A stretch of 64,000 nucleotides of DNA from Batillaria attramentaria (lineage: Eukaryota; Mollusca; Gastropoda; Batillariidae): the NCBI GenBank assembly GCA_018292915.2, contig JACVVK020000381.1:452001-516000 (forward strand), read 5' to 3'. Below, one piece after another: positions 1-12,038 of the stretch; positions within the stretch are counted from its first letter, which is position 1, and every line of letters begins with the position of its first letter. The notes under the pieces were generated by a model, which had not been told where the DNA came from, ran no database searches, and saw only the letters and a program-made list of their open reading frames with translations. The translations under genes and the position numbers were made by a program.

Positions 1-7
1 TTATTTT

Positions 8-44
8 TGGGTGGGTGAGTGGGTGGGTGGGTGGGTGGGTGGGT
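8..44. repeat. (GGGT)n simple repeat
   Basis: About nine GGGT units with one GAGT variant. Runs of three or more G at regular spacing could form a G-quadruplex on the plus strand; this is inference from composition. Confidence 0.85.
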
Positions 45-114
45 ATGCCTATTAGCTGCTTTATTTTGAAGGGGCATAGGTCCAGTTGACCACTAATGCC
101 AGTTCCACCTCCCT

Positions 115-149
115 CCCCCCCCCCCCCCCCCAAAAAAAAAAAAAAAAAA
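115..149. repeat. Compound homopolymer C(n)A(n)
   Basis: A run of about 17 C is followed directly by about 18 A. The same C-then-A order recurs at 16332, 23296 and 58731. Its complement, T then G, occurs at 2750 and 12479. Confidence 0.85.
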
Positions 150-1768
150 CACCAAAAAAAATCAACAACAACAAACCACCACCACCAACAACAACAAAAA
201 CACCCCAAAACAACAACAAACGCCCCCTGGTACCAAAACAAACCAGAAAACAGGGGGAAAGGGGAGGTAACACCTTTTAGAACAGTAGAAGATCTGTGTC
301 TCTCTCTGTTTTGTGGACAAGTAGAGAGTGGAAAAAAAGTGGAATGTGTGCCACAGTAAGAGGGTCAAAGAACTTTTTCTCCACTATGTTTTATGAAACA
401 ATGGTTCTCAGTCTCAGGAAATGTTCTCATGTGAGTAGTACAGTATGTCTTCTTTTCGTTTCACATTGTTCTGTAAAGATTCAAATTGAAACAAGTGCTA
501 AGTGACTTGTGATATATTGTTTGTGCATTTCCGTTGTTTTGGTTTTTTTTGCTCTTAAAAACTGAGTAAGTGGTGTTGTTCACATCATCCACGAAAGCCC
601 AGCCCTCAAATAAGGAAAATGTGATCCGTACCAAAGCATACTTTAATAGACTCACTGATGCAACTTACCGCTAGTCCAAGAGCAGTGCTCACAACATGTA
701 TACCAACTGCTCTTTCTGTGCCTGATACTAACAAGTAAAGGTTACTAAACAAACTTAACTAGCCGTCTAATTTCAACCTTCTGTACGTTTTGAGTGTTAT
801 TTAAAAATTGTCATTTTATATGCATGCATATTTTTTTTGCAGCTGTGTTTCATTGATGTCTGGGATTCGGTTTGTTCATTGCCCTGCCTCAGTGGGTGGT
901 AACAAGAAGTTAATCTCCCAACCAACCAATGATATCTCTAAGTGCAGATTAAATTAATTTTAAATAAAATCAGTGGTAGAGGGGACTGAACACTTTTTAT
1001 TTGTGATGACGTGAAATATATGATATAGGAATGTGATACGTGTATGTCCAGTCAGGATTGCCCAACTGTATGCTACCCATAAAAAAAAAAAAAAATCATT
1101 TACATATTTAATTATACTTTCACTGGAGTGTTCACATTTTCATAATACACTCATTGGTGGTTTTGTTTGTGTATGGATGTAACTGCATGCGTGTGTGTTT
1201 TTTTGTGTTATGATATAAGTTTTTGTTTTTATGTAATTGTAGAACATTTGATATAGTTTTTATGTCCATGTATAGTGTTTTTGTCACCTGCAATTGTGTA
1301 TGTAATTTGGGGGGGGGGGGGGGGGTATTTACAGTGTAATAATTTCCTTGCTATGTTCTTAGTGATTTTTTTTTTCTTCTGACATTGTCAGTGAACATCA
1401 CAGTTAACCTGAAATACGTAAAATGTAAGTAATTACATAAATTTCAGTTTTGGAAAGAGATTATAGAACATTGTACAAAATGTCATATCAAGAGCACATG
1501 ACTGAGAGCAGAGAATGGCCATCTTAGCTTCTGTCTACACGTGTGTAGTCGCTGGCACTGAAATCCTAGCTTGGTTCACCTGTCTGACGTATAGGTCCGT
1601 CACTGCTGCTCATTGGCCCACTAGACTTGAATCGTGGGAAAATTATTAAATTCCTTTTGGCCGTCATCATCAGCTTCTCAGTTTTGCTCCTGGAGTCCCA
1701 TAACTCTAACGGAAAATGGCAGAATTTATGCTGGTACCCTATGCTTGTGTGCAGTGCAGTTTGACATT

Positions 1769-2186
1769 GGCCCCGTTTACATTAGCTTAAAATACCGCCC
1801 TGAGAGCGCTCTGAGAGCGCCCTGTCGCGTTTACACTTGGACAAACCGCTCCGAAAGCGCACCGCTCTCAGACTACCTACAGTGGATAGTTTGAGGGCGC
1901 TCTAGCTTACGGTGCTTTCGTCACGTCACGTGGGGCCCTGTGTCACCATAGCAACAGGCCATTTTTGCAAATGGCGAAAGATCGTTTTTTTTCTGCCAGG
2001 CATACAAAAACACGTGCTTTCTGGGCGCTGCCATCTTGAATATATGTCACATTCCTCGAGAGCACGTGACATAATTATCAGCTGTCCTTCCACGATTGTG
2101 TAATCTAAGTGTAAACGCCATGGAGCGCTCTCAGTACGGTGCGCTTTAGGGGCGCCCTCAGAGCGCTCTGTAATGTAAACGGGGCC
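1769..2186. mobile_element. Fold-back MITE-like DNA element
   Basis: A 16-bp perfect terminal inverted repeat begins GGCCCCGTTTACATTA at 1769 and ends as its reverse complement at 2186. Inside each end are further palindromic GAGCGCTC motifs in mirrored order, so the inverted repeat extends imperfectly for about 100 bp. A trinucleotide ATT flanks both sides (1766-1768 and 2187-2189) and may be the target duplication. There is no transposase ORF. The length of 418 bp and 3-bp flank fit a non-autonomous Harbinger-like MITE, but the superfamily is uncertain. Confidence 0.7.
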
Positions 2187-4269
2187 ATTGCTGGAGAAAA
2201 TGATAAAGAAAAAGAATAAAAGACATCAGTTTGTGCAGGCATTGAAACTGGTCAAACTGAAACGTACACAAACACACACGGCAGAAAGAGGTTAGACTAA
2301 CTCTTCACTCATTTCTAAACCAGGAGTTCGACCGATGGCTCCACAGCCGAATACAAGGTACATGTAGAACTCGCAGCCTACATGTAGCCAGATGCAGTAG
2401 GAACCGAGACCAGAACCCATATGTTTGAAACACTACATCATCTGCAGGCATTTTGCTGTTGAAAAATTATGGGGTTGTGTCCACTTCAGTGTTTTGTTAC
2501 TTGCCATTGGGTCGATGAGTGTGACACACAAAGGGGAGGAACCCTAGTTTCCCAGCACCCTCAGCAAGCTTAGTTTTCACCTGGTCTGTTAACAGCTGGC
2601 CCTGTTTTATCTCCCTTGGCTTGAGGGCTATAAACATGTGTGGGCAGACCAGTAACTAGTTGGCTATTCTCTGTAATGTGCTTTTGGCCATATACTTCAA
2701 TCATGTTTTGTTGTTGCTGTAAGTTTTGTTTGTTTGTTTGTTGTTTTTTTTTGTTTTTTTTTTTTTTGGGGGGGGGGGGCATAAGTGTAATTAGGAGGGT
2801 AATGGGCGGATTCTTTTGTCTTATTCAGTTGTGTCTTGTTAAAGTCAAGGCTGGTCACTGCTTTGAGAAATAGATCTTGTGCTTGTTTGGCCTGGTATGA
2901 CGGGGCAGCCCTAGGTCCCTTGTGTTTGCGGCCATACTGATCTCTAGTGGGAATTAACAGATTGTACTGATTCTTGAACGCGACTGTTTGTTCAAGAAAA
3001 ATCAGTTGTCATCACATCTGAATTGAATAGTGTTCAGCTGGACTTCTTACTTAGGGGTAGCTGTCCCTCTCCTCAATGATTTTGGCAGAAATAGCACATT
3101 TTATTCATCTTCTCTCAGCTGGTGGCCAATCTTGACATTTCAGACATGCAAGATCTGTTACCTGATACCAGAATGTCACCTACAAGTTGCTGAAACCTGT
3201 GAACTTCTGTTCATACTTGTCACACTTGATGGGACGCTGACCAAATTTTAAAAAGTCGGGGGGGGGGGGGGGGCACACAGTGTGGCATATTCAGATCATG
3301 GAATTGGTTTTACTTATAAACTGCTTAACTGGCTGGAGGCTTACCTCACATGTAGATCTAATGGTCACCAGGGTAATGGGTTTTTGGGAAATTTAGATCT
3401 TTTCCATCATATTTGCAGGGCTTTTTTAACCAGTTATATCTCTGTATGTACCGCAAAACCAAAAGCTGTAAAGCTTAGACTAACGCCAGAGTATTTCTGG
3501 GGGCACTCAGACTCACTACTTATTGCATGTATTAGTCATTTAGTGAATGCTATTGTACTTACCTGCTTAACTGAATGTGTTTACATACATGTACTAAATC
3601 TGCTCTGGTATGTGTGGGAAGGGGGAATGAGGGAGGAGGGGAGCATTATCATATGATCATGCTAAATCTCTAATTTAATATTGGTTTCATGTGCAATTTT
3701 CATCCAGCTGAATGCTGTTTCCATTTCAGGTTTTGCAGATGTAAATGTACATTTCTGTTGACGTGTTCTGTCTGTGCCTTCTGTGTTTTCCTTACTCAAA
3801 ATCATATGTATCCCTGCATGCTCAGTGGATTGGTATTTGAGTTGTTTGTGTGTATGTTGCATTGTAAGCATGTTCAGTGTTGCTAGAACATGTACACTGT
3901 ATTCACTTTGAGATCTGAAGATATTTCTGACATTAGATGTACAAAATGTGAAAACTTTAAGTCGTAGATCTGATGTAATAACTGTTGTTTATGAGTTTAC
4001 ATGTATTAAGATTTCTTTAAAAGCATTAGCTGCTTTAATTGGAAAATGAATTTAGTCGGCCATTTTTTTTAGAGAAAATATTGGCAGAATTGTTTAGCTT
4101 ATTGTTGTTCACTGTCTGAGTTGCTGAATTAAATGTTTTGCTAGTAAACAGCGCATAACTGTCTTGGTTCATAGGCACTCTAGTGGCGTTTCAGTGATTT
4201 TAGAGGTTGGCAAATTATTTGTTTGTGCCACTTCAGTTGGCCTTACTTTATGTTGCTCTTCTCTAACAG

Positions 4270-7200
4270 CATGACTGGCAGAAAGCTTCACGTGATGAAC
4301 TTCGGGTCCTACAACTATCTGGGTTTTGCTGAGAACAAGACGCTGTGCGCCAAGACCGTTCAGGAAGTTACGGAAAAATATGGTGTCGGAGTGTGTGCAA
4401 GTCGCCAAGAACTCGGTAGGTTGCTGTGCAGTGAGTCTGACTATGTACATTCTGGTAGCAGGGTAGTCAACAACGTAATAGCAAACTTCCCTGCCCTGCC
4501 GCACGGCGCTAGCTTGAGACTTGTAGAGCGGTTCAGCCGTCTTACTCTGGCAGCCATAAACAACCTAAGTGTCAAAGGCTCCAACCTTCGCTTAGTGTAT
4601 GCAGATATCTGCAACTATCATGTTGGTGTCAGCCGGCCTCACCAGCACTTCAAAGGAGTTTGACAGATGTTTGAAAGGAAGCTCCAAAAAGAAAATGTTG
4701 AGACCATTTCAGGGGCAGGTAACTGAAGACATTATTGTTTTGCAGGCTACCTGGATGTGCACCGTCAACTGGACGAGCTTGTGGCGGAGTTTCTTGGCGT
4801 GGAAGCCGCCATCACCGTTCCCATGGGCTTCGCTACCAACTCCATGAATATGCCCGCTCTCGTCAGCAAGGTAGGGCAGGAGTCACATCTGTTTTTAGGC
4901 CATCTTTGGACAATATGATGTTTATGCATCATAGATCATTAGATGTAGAAACATATGGTCAGCAAGATAGTGTCAAGGAAAATTACATCAAATTCATAGA
5001 CTTGTACCATGGTAACGGACCTGTCAGCATTTTAGTATGTGTCGTGTGACGACAGGGTTGTCTGATCCTGAGTGACGAACTTAACCACGCCTCTCTCATC
5101 CTGGGATCTCGACTGACAGGGGCCACCATCCGCGTCTACAAACACAACGGTCAGTTAAACTCTTACAGTTAAACAGTTAAACTTGTTTGGTGTAGGTTTG
5201 ATTTTGTAGCTAAACTCTCTGTCTCACGCTGTCTCCCCCCTCTCTCTCTCTCTCTCTCTCCCCCTCTCTCTCTCTTCCTGCAGCTGTCTGTGTCCGTTTT
5301 TCTGTCTGTCTGTTTTTGATTTCACCCAACTATCCATATATATGTAATTTTGTTCAAGTCTCACAGTATTTGATATGCTAAAGAGGTTTTTGCAGCATCA
5401 GAAGCATGTACAAATTAAATTGAATTGGATGTTCTTGTTCACAGACATGAAAGATCTTGAGCGGCGGTTAAGAGAGGCGGTTTGTGAGGGCCAGCCGCGA
5501 ACTCACCGACCGTGGAAGAAAATCTTGATCGTTGTTGAAGGTGTTTACAGGTGCGTTTTGCCCACAAGAGTCACACACATAAAATTATGGCCCGCACAGT
5601 GGCAATGTAAGGCAATCCTCTTGATTTGACCAAAATGTTGTGTCAAACTCGCAAATCACATTCTCTGTTGATTCTGCTGACTAAGGAGACATCAATTTGA
5701 CCTTGGTGTTTAGTTCAGCCCCACATCTCCTCAGTAAACTCATGTGACGCCACATCTGAATGTAGACAATTTTGTTTTGTTTTGTTTTGTTTCAGTATGG
5801 AGGGGTCGATCGTGCGACTACCAGAAATTTTACGTCTGAAGAAGAAATACAAAGCATACGTTTACCTGGATGAGGCTCACAGCATCGGGGCCATGGGTCC
5901 TCATGGCCGCGGGGTGGTCGACTATTTCGGCCTTGACCCCCGCGACGTTGACATCCTGATGGGCACTTTTACTAAGAGTTTTGGCTCTTGTGGCGGGTAC
6001 ATCGGAGGAACAAAGGTAAGTGCGTGTGTTAACAATCAGGTGTCCCTGGGTCAAAATTTGCCAAGAAGCATTTAGTTTGTTCACATTGTTGCAGAGGTTT
6101 ATGATGAGTAGAGCTCTACTTGCATGGGAGTAGTGGCTTATGGCATGAATATGAACAGTTGGGAACAAAACACACTCAGTAATTCTTACTTCGTCAAACA
6201 GTGAAGAACGGTATGGTTCAAATGGTAGACATTGCTGAATAAGGTTTTAGTTTAGTATCATACTCCTTTCCATTGCTGCTGCTTGTCAAAACTTTATTAA
6301 TAAAGTTTTTAATACAGTTCTTGCCACCTAGGTTATACAGAAACCCTGCCCACTTATCATCAATATTCATTATTCATCAAAGCAGAAATGTGAAATTTCC
6401 TGATCTGTCCAGCAGTGCATGTAGGCAGAGTGTTCTCCCTTGCATAACAGCTGTTAAAGAACCATTACTCTTGAGAGAGTTTTGCATGTAGTGTTTTTTA
6501 AGACGGAGAGTATGTGGACAGTGGGAGGAGAACTTGTAGGAACAGGGAATCCCTCTGTGTGTGTATAACATCCCATTATTGACTCCACTCAGCCAGTCTG
6601 AGGCCAAAGTTCCGCCTCTCTACTCTGCCGTGTATTGGCAAATCGCTGTATGTCCATGACGTCATTTTGTTGGAAAAGGGGTGATTTCATTATGAGAGCG
6701 GCTGACGTAATGGTCTTTTTCCTCTCCTGACGTCACTGGCCTTACTGTTTTCTGTACATGTGTCAGTCATATCAAACTACACACGCTTCCTTTTTTTGGT
6801 AGCGTCTGGCAAGAAAGTCTGCCAGTCCATGCTGCGTGTTGTGCTCATTATGCTGTGGCACGCGATTGGCTGAATTCTTGGGGCTTGCCCGCTTTGACTG
6901 ACAGGAGTGGAGTCACTGATTCCTGTTGGCCATCTGAGATTTAGCAGTAAACAGAGCATTGGGAATATATCAGATGTGAATGCTAGTGTGACAGAGCCTT
7001 CTAGTTGTAGTTATACTATCATGCTATCAAGCTGGATGTGTTTCTGTTTGCAGCGACTGATCAACCACCTGAAAGTGCACTCTCACAGCGCCATCTACTC
7101 CTGTGCCATGGCGGCCCCCGTCACCCAGCAGGTCATCTCCACCATGTCCATCATCATGGGTCGCGACGGCTCGGGTGAAGGTCAGTATCTACTCAGGTCA

Positions 7201-8823
7201 TGGTTAGATAGCGATCCAACCAATTAAAACTTTATAATCATTGTAGCATGTGTTAGATCAGTGCTGAAGTATTTGTCGTGATCAGTATAATTATATGTGG
7301 ATGGTATTCTGTAATTTGGTTATTAATTATCATTGTTTTTGGGGGGTGTTTTTTGTTGGAATCCCCATTGACATGTACACCACCTTCTCTCTGACCTTGT
7401 TTCGTGGTACCTCACGCTCCAGTGAACGGAATTAACGTCACTGCCTCAAATCTTACACTTAAGTGAGTTAGTTCCCTTTGCCTGAGAACCATAAAATGGG
7501 TTATTGCTGGTGGTCACTAGAGGTCACTGGGTTAGTATACAACTTTAAATGAAAATAGTGGATTTTTTAAAAAAAAAATTCAACAAAATCACATTCTATT
7601 CCAGTAGTCACACGACTGTCATAGATGACATTACTGGAAAATCTTACACTTAAGTGAGTTAGTTCCCTTTGCCTGAGAACCATAAAATGGGTTATTGCTG
7701 GTGGTCACTAGAGGTCACTGGGTTAGTATACAACTTTAAATAAAAATAGTGGATTTAAAAAAAAAAATTCTATTCCAGTAGTCACACGACTGTCATAGAT
7801 GACATTACTGGACATTTTTCAGGTCGACGCCGCGTCCAGCAGTTGAAGTGGAATACGCGCTATTTCCGCAAACGCCTGCATGAGAAGGGCTTCATCATTT
7901 ATGGCAATAAAGACTCGCCCGTTGTGCCTTTGCTCATCTACATGCCATCGAAGATCGCGTGAGTCGTGGTCAAGTATTGCTGTTTTGCCATTTTAGCAGT
8001 TTTAACTCTTTGACGACGGAGCACAATTTCTGACACACGATTTCCTATAGGAAATCGTGTGTCAGAAATTGTGCTCCGTTGTCAAAGAGTTAAAAAATCA
8101 GTGGCACTAGCAGGTCTTGCCTCCTCAGTTCCAAGTCAGTGTTAGTTGCTTCCCTTCGCAGTGGAAACATGAAACTTAAACCGGTAGGTGCCCCTTGCTC
8201 GAGATGCATCGAAAGTTTTATAGTTTTCTTCAGTTCTTGTCCGGTGAGGAGGATGTGCAAAGAAAACTAGGATTTAAAAAAAAAAAAAAAAAATTAATAC
8301 TTTATTGTCCCTTTCGTGAAATTTGGGCTGCTTCCCCCAGGGGAAGCATGTCACCATAGTGCTGCACCACACAACAAACCTATCCTTTTTTTCATTTTTG
8401 CTGGGGGGAGGAAAGCCGGATAACCCGGAGAGGAGCCCCTGATGAGCAGCCTGGTAATCAGGAAGAACGGATAATACATGTCATCATAGAGTGTGGTGCT
8501 GCTGTCCTCAAACGTATTGGCATTTTACAAAAGTGTGTCATGTGATTTTATGTTGATTATGAATTTCAGCTTGTTCAGTCGCATGACTCTAGAACGTGGG
8601 CTGGGCACAGTGGTGGTTGGCTTCCCGGCCACCCCTATCATTGAGGCCCGAGCTCGATTCTGCCTGTCAGCCGCACACAACAAAGAAATGTTGGATCGGG
8701 TAAGGATTTTGGCACATTAGGAGGGCCCAAGCGTGTATGCGCACACACACACGCGCACACACACACGCGCGCACACACACACCCCACACCACCACCATAC
8801 ACACATTCTCCTGCCATGCCCCC

Positions 8824-8854
<31 letters not shown>

Positions 8855-9773
8855 ACACGCCCTCTCTTTAAGACACAGACATATCTCCCACATACCCTGC
8901 ATTGTTGAACTTGTTCAAAACCACTCTTTAGTTGTGAGACACTGTCTTAACACTGTACTCTAACTTTGTGTGTGTGCGCGTGTGTGTGTGCTGCAGGCGA
9001 TCGACATTGTTGATGAGATCGGCGACCACCTGAAACTGAAGTATTCTTCCATGCCTGTGCCAAAATGGACGGAAGAGGAGATGCCCGTACTCCAGGTACC
9101 CTGCTCAAACATCTAAGAGAAAATTTGATGTCTTTTGCTCGTTCTGCACTGATCAAATTCGGGCGTTAGAACTGTTTGACAAGTTCTCGATTTCTGCTGA
9201 AGTCTCTCAGGGTTCATAGGCCAAAAGGCCTGTTCTCCTGTGCTGTTCCAGTATCAACACACATTTGAATTCCTTGACCAGTTCAATTTCTTCTTTCTAT
9301 TTTATAGTGTGTGAATGCACAATGTTTGCACATTGTTTTCCTGGAGACAGAATCCACGCTAAATGACAGAGTTTAAGATTATTTTTACTGTAAGAGCATT
9401 GGTAGAGCAGACACAAGGACAGGTACCAACCTCGACCTTAATGTAAATAATGTAAATGTAAGAAAGAAAAAAAAAACTTTGATGTTGAGGTTATCAGTTA
9501 TTATAAAGAAAGTTGACGATACCAATATGTGTGAAGAATCGACACAATCCAGATTGCATAAGACACACCAGCGCTTCTGAGAGACCTTGTGATCTTTACA
9601 TCATTTGATGAAAGGGTATAACGATCATGAATTGGACTGGCTTTTGGTCCCTTTTACCCATTGAAAATAAGATTTTTCGGTCACATGTTCACCGTTTACA
9701 GGTGAGTCATTAGCCAATCAGCTGTTGACGTTTCTCTGACTTTTGCAATACTTTTATTTTCTTTCAGCCCTGA
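4270..9773 (+). CDS. SPTLC2: Serine palmitoyltransferase subunit 2 (3' part, 10 exons)
   Basis: This is the large, PLP-binding subunit of serine palmitoyltransferase, which condenses L-serine with palmitoyl-CoA to 3-ketosphinganine at the ER membrane, the first step of sphingolipid synthesis. Exons read from splice sites: 4270-4415, 4746-4870, 5056-5149, 5445-5550, 5796-6015, 7054-7180, 7823-7958, 8570-8699, 8997-9095, 9768-9773. Phases agree across all junctions and give about 396 residues, matching roughly human residues 180 to the C terminus. Visible landmarks are [11 protein letters not shown] at the start, the DELNHASL block, [16 protein letters not shown] (Asp and His contacting PLP), and the PLP lysine in [15 protein letters not shown] and [10 protein letters not shown] follow near the end. 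The N-terminal exons are missing. The last exon adds only one Pro codon before TGA, so the C terminus ends differently from the human protein. The exon at 5796 begins after a clear TTTCAG and carries the catalytic lysine. No frameshift is seen. Confidence 0.93.
5231..5276. repeat. (CT)n microsatellite in SPTLC2 intron
   Basis: A CT-rich run with CCCC interruptions. It lies in the intron between the exons ending at 5149 and starting at 5445. Confidence 0.8.
7448..7813. repeat. Two-copy tandem duplication next to an SPTLC2 acceptor
   Basis: About 190 bp at 7448-7637 is repeated as about 176 bp at 7638-7813 with near identity. The difference is mainly a short deletion beside an A-rich run. The second copy ends only about ten bases before the acceptor of the exon at 7823. 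No coding sequence is inside. Confidence 0.85.
8002..8093. mobile_element. Near-perfect palindromic MITE flanked by TTAA
   Basis: Almost the whole 92 bp is one inverted repeat: TTAACTCTTTGACGACGG on the left pairs with its complement on the right around a TTCCTATAGGAA centre. TTAA at both ends suggests a piggyBac-type target duplication with CTCTTTG termini. A second copy lies at 40859-40928 in a Dicer intron. It sits in the SPTLC2 intron between the exons ending at 7958 and starting at 8570. Confidence 0.75.
8293..8480 (-). mobile_element. SINE family B, truncated copy
   Basis: This shares its tail with copies at 16585-16815 (plus) and 36520-36790 (minus). The shared parts are a TTTATTGTCCCTTT block, a GCTTCCCCCxGGGGAAGC hairpin, and a later block around CCGGATAACCCGGAGAG. 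In the other copies this body is joined to a tRNA-like head with a B-box-like GGTTCAAGCCC. The head is missing or decayed here. The family assignment is by comparison within this window only. Confidence 0.6.
8741..8860. repeat. (AC)n and poly(C) low-complexity tract
   Basis: AC/GC dinucleotides are followed by about 22 C and more AC. It lies in the intron just after the SPTLC2 exon ending at 8699. ORFs across it are artefacts of the repeat. Confidence 0.9.
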
Positions 9774-10807
9774 AGAGGAGGCAGTTCCTTTTTCGTCAGC
9801 CGTGAAAAGACAGCCGAGAGTATCACGTCACCATGTAAAACTAAAAGAAGAGTGTTAATGGCAGATTTCATTGCCTTGTGTTTGAAGGGAATGTGAGCAG
9901 TTTTGACGTCCTACTCCTTGTGGCCTCCCGTTGTTCTATTTATAATACATGTACCCTCCTGTGATGTCACGTTTGTTGTTTGACTGCTTGATAGGGTCGG
10001 AATTCCAGTGTGTGTTAGTGCCGTGAGATTCCATTTCTTGTGCAAGGTTTTCTCTCATTTTGTTGGTGTGCAGGTTTCTACATTTTTTAGATGGTTTGTC
10101 ACGAATCATGAATGTGATCTAAGAGAAGTATAATTTATTTGGGTTTAAAAAATGTTTTTTGCTTGTTTTGTTTTTGTTTGTTGTTGGGTTGTTTCGTTTG
10201 TTTTTTTTTGGTTTTTTTTTATAAACCAGTTCTGAATGAGCACAGTGCAGATTTAGTTGGTTTTTTTGTAATGTAGACAGTCTTGATTGTTTTCCAGATT
10301 TCTCAGGATTACCACATCATTGTACTGTACTGTAAAATATATTGTATCGACGTGTTTTGATTATAATGGATTTACTTGGCAGTCACCATTTCATACGAAA
10401 CTTTTCAGTTTGATAAAGCGTCCTTCTTTTTGCCCCCTCTGTCTTACTTAGTATCTCCGTTACCGTCATTTTGAATTGGCTATACGTGTACCTATGTGTT
10501 TGCTCAAGATTGCCTCGTAAACTTGAGTGTTGTGAATTCACCCATGTTTTATCTGCCTTAATGGACTGCACGGGAAAAACTCTTGCTTCTTTTTCCAAAC
10601 TTAACATACATTTATATAGGTCTTCGTTAAAGGGATGGTATGCATTTGAATGCAGGTCAGAAAATGCATGGCAAAAATCTTTTCTTTTTTTTTTATTAAG
10701 AACCACACACACAAAACTTTTTTTTGTTTTAAGTCACCCATTGCACTTACATTTTGTAGCGTTTGTCAGGATGGCTCAGTGATTCCTGTCCTCATCAGGG
10801 AAATTTA

Positions 10808-10813
10808 AATAAA
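10808..10813 (+). terminator. Candidate poly(A) signal for SPTLC2
   Basis: An AATAAA about 1.0 kb after the SPTLC2 stop is followed by T-rich sequence. Other AATAAA sites exist further on (near 15956 and 16519), so the choice is uncertain. Confidence 0.3.
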
Positions 10814-11092
10814 AGATATGTTTTAGTCCCTTTTTACATCCGTACATCTACCGTAGATGCTTTTTATTGTCATATTGCTTTAAGAAAGCACAGCATAATT
10901 CGACATTTGAGTTCATTCCCAGTAATAGAAGTTTTCCTGGAAAAGTACAAGCTAGTCATTTGCCCGTTCTATTCTGTCAGTGAGTTTCATTGTCATAATT
11001 GTTGTAACCGCCTCTTGTGAGCTACACGGAGTGTTGGTTGAGGGTTTAAACTGGTACGTGTACGTGCCTCACTCTTTCTTCGCCTCATCAAC

Positions 11093-11374
11093 GTAGCCAT
11101 GTGCTCTGCTAGGGTAAAGTTCAGCACACACAAACTCCCGTAATTCCAGTAGCCATGTGCTCTGCTAGGGTGAAGTTCAACACACACAAACTCCCGTAAT
11201 TCCAGTAGCCATGTGCTCTGCTAGGGTAAAGTTCAACACACACAAACTCCCGTAATTCCAGTAGCCATGTGCTCTGCTAGGGTAAAGTTCAACACACACA
11301 AACTCCCGTAATTCCAGTAGCCATGTGCTCTGCTAGGGTAAAGTTCAGCACACACAAACTCCCGTAATTCCAGT
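11093..11374. repeat. 56-bp tandem array, 5 copies
   Basis: The unit begins GTAGCCATGTGCTCTGCTAG and ends CTCCCGTAATTCCA. Five nearly identical copies differ by single A/G changes. Confidence 0.9.
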
Positions 11375-11414
11375 GAACTGTTGCATTGAGGTCGACTCAA
11401 AGATATTTTGCTTT

Positions 11415-11480
11415 GTTTAGAGATCTCTTTTCACCGGCACACAAAATGTTTAGAGATCTCTTTTCACCGGCACACAAAAT
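11415..11480. repeat. 33-bp direct duplication
   Basis: Two identical copies of a unit starting GTTTAGAGATCTCTTTTCAC lie side by side, 40 bp beyond the 56-bp array. Confidence 0.85.
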
Positions 11481-11867
11481 CTAGTGAAAATGCTCACACT
11501 TCAACAAGGCAGCAAGACAAAAATGTTGGCTCGTTGGATCAAACCACCAGACTTTGTTGTAATCAGATACATGCCACCGCCTGCTTTCTACATGAAGTCC
11601 AATCAAATGGAGCATATCTGTTGTGTTGTATTTGAATGCAGGCATTTACATTATTATATAATTATATTGTTTAACGTGGCTCTGCCATATTGACCATACG
11701 GTATTTTTCTGTATGTGTGTGTGTCCATCGTACATATGTGCAGTACGTTCTTGGAAAGTGACCACCATTTTGTCGGCATCACTCACACAATCATATGTAG
11801 CTTGTGTGAAGTTTAAAAAAAAAAAAAAATTGTCCTCAGTCCAACATGTCTCTTGTTTTCAGTCGTG

Positions 11868-12038
11868 TCCTGTGATTCTGTGTGTCCTGTGATTCTGTGT
11901 GTCCTGTGATTCTGTGTCCTGTGATTCTGTGTGTCCTGTGATTCTGTGTGTCCTGTGATTCTGTGTGTCCTGTGATTCTGTGTGTCCTGTGATTCTGTGT
12001 GTCCTGTGATTCTGTGTGTCCTGTGATTCTGTGTGTCC
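11868..12038. repeat. 17-bp tandem array, about 10 copies
   Basis: The unit is TCCTGTGATTCTGTGTG. One copy is shortened to 13 bp. Confidence 0.93.

Larger units (their letters stand above)
1..4269. other. Intron or upstream DNA of SPTLC2, no exon recognised
   Basis: I see no exon here that continues the SPTLC2 protein upstream of the exon at 4270, so the N-terminal exons (about 170-200 residues in the human protein, including the membrane segment) lie outside the window or are too diverged to recognise. The stretch holds a GGGT repeat at 8-44, homopolymer tracts, one fold-back element at 1769-2186, and otherwise unique AT-rich sequence. Small ORFs in it have no splice or family support. Confidence 0.6.
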
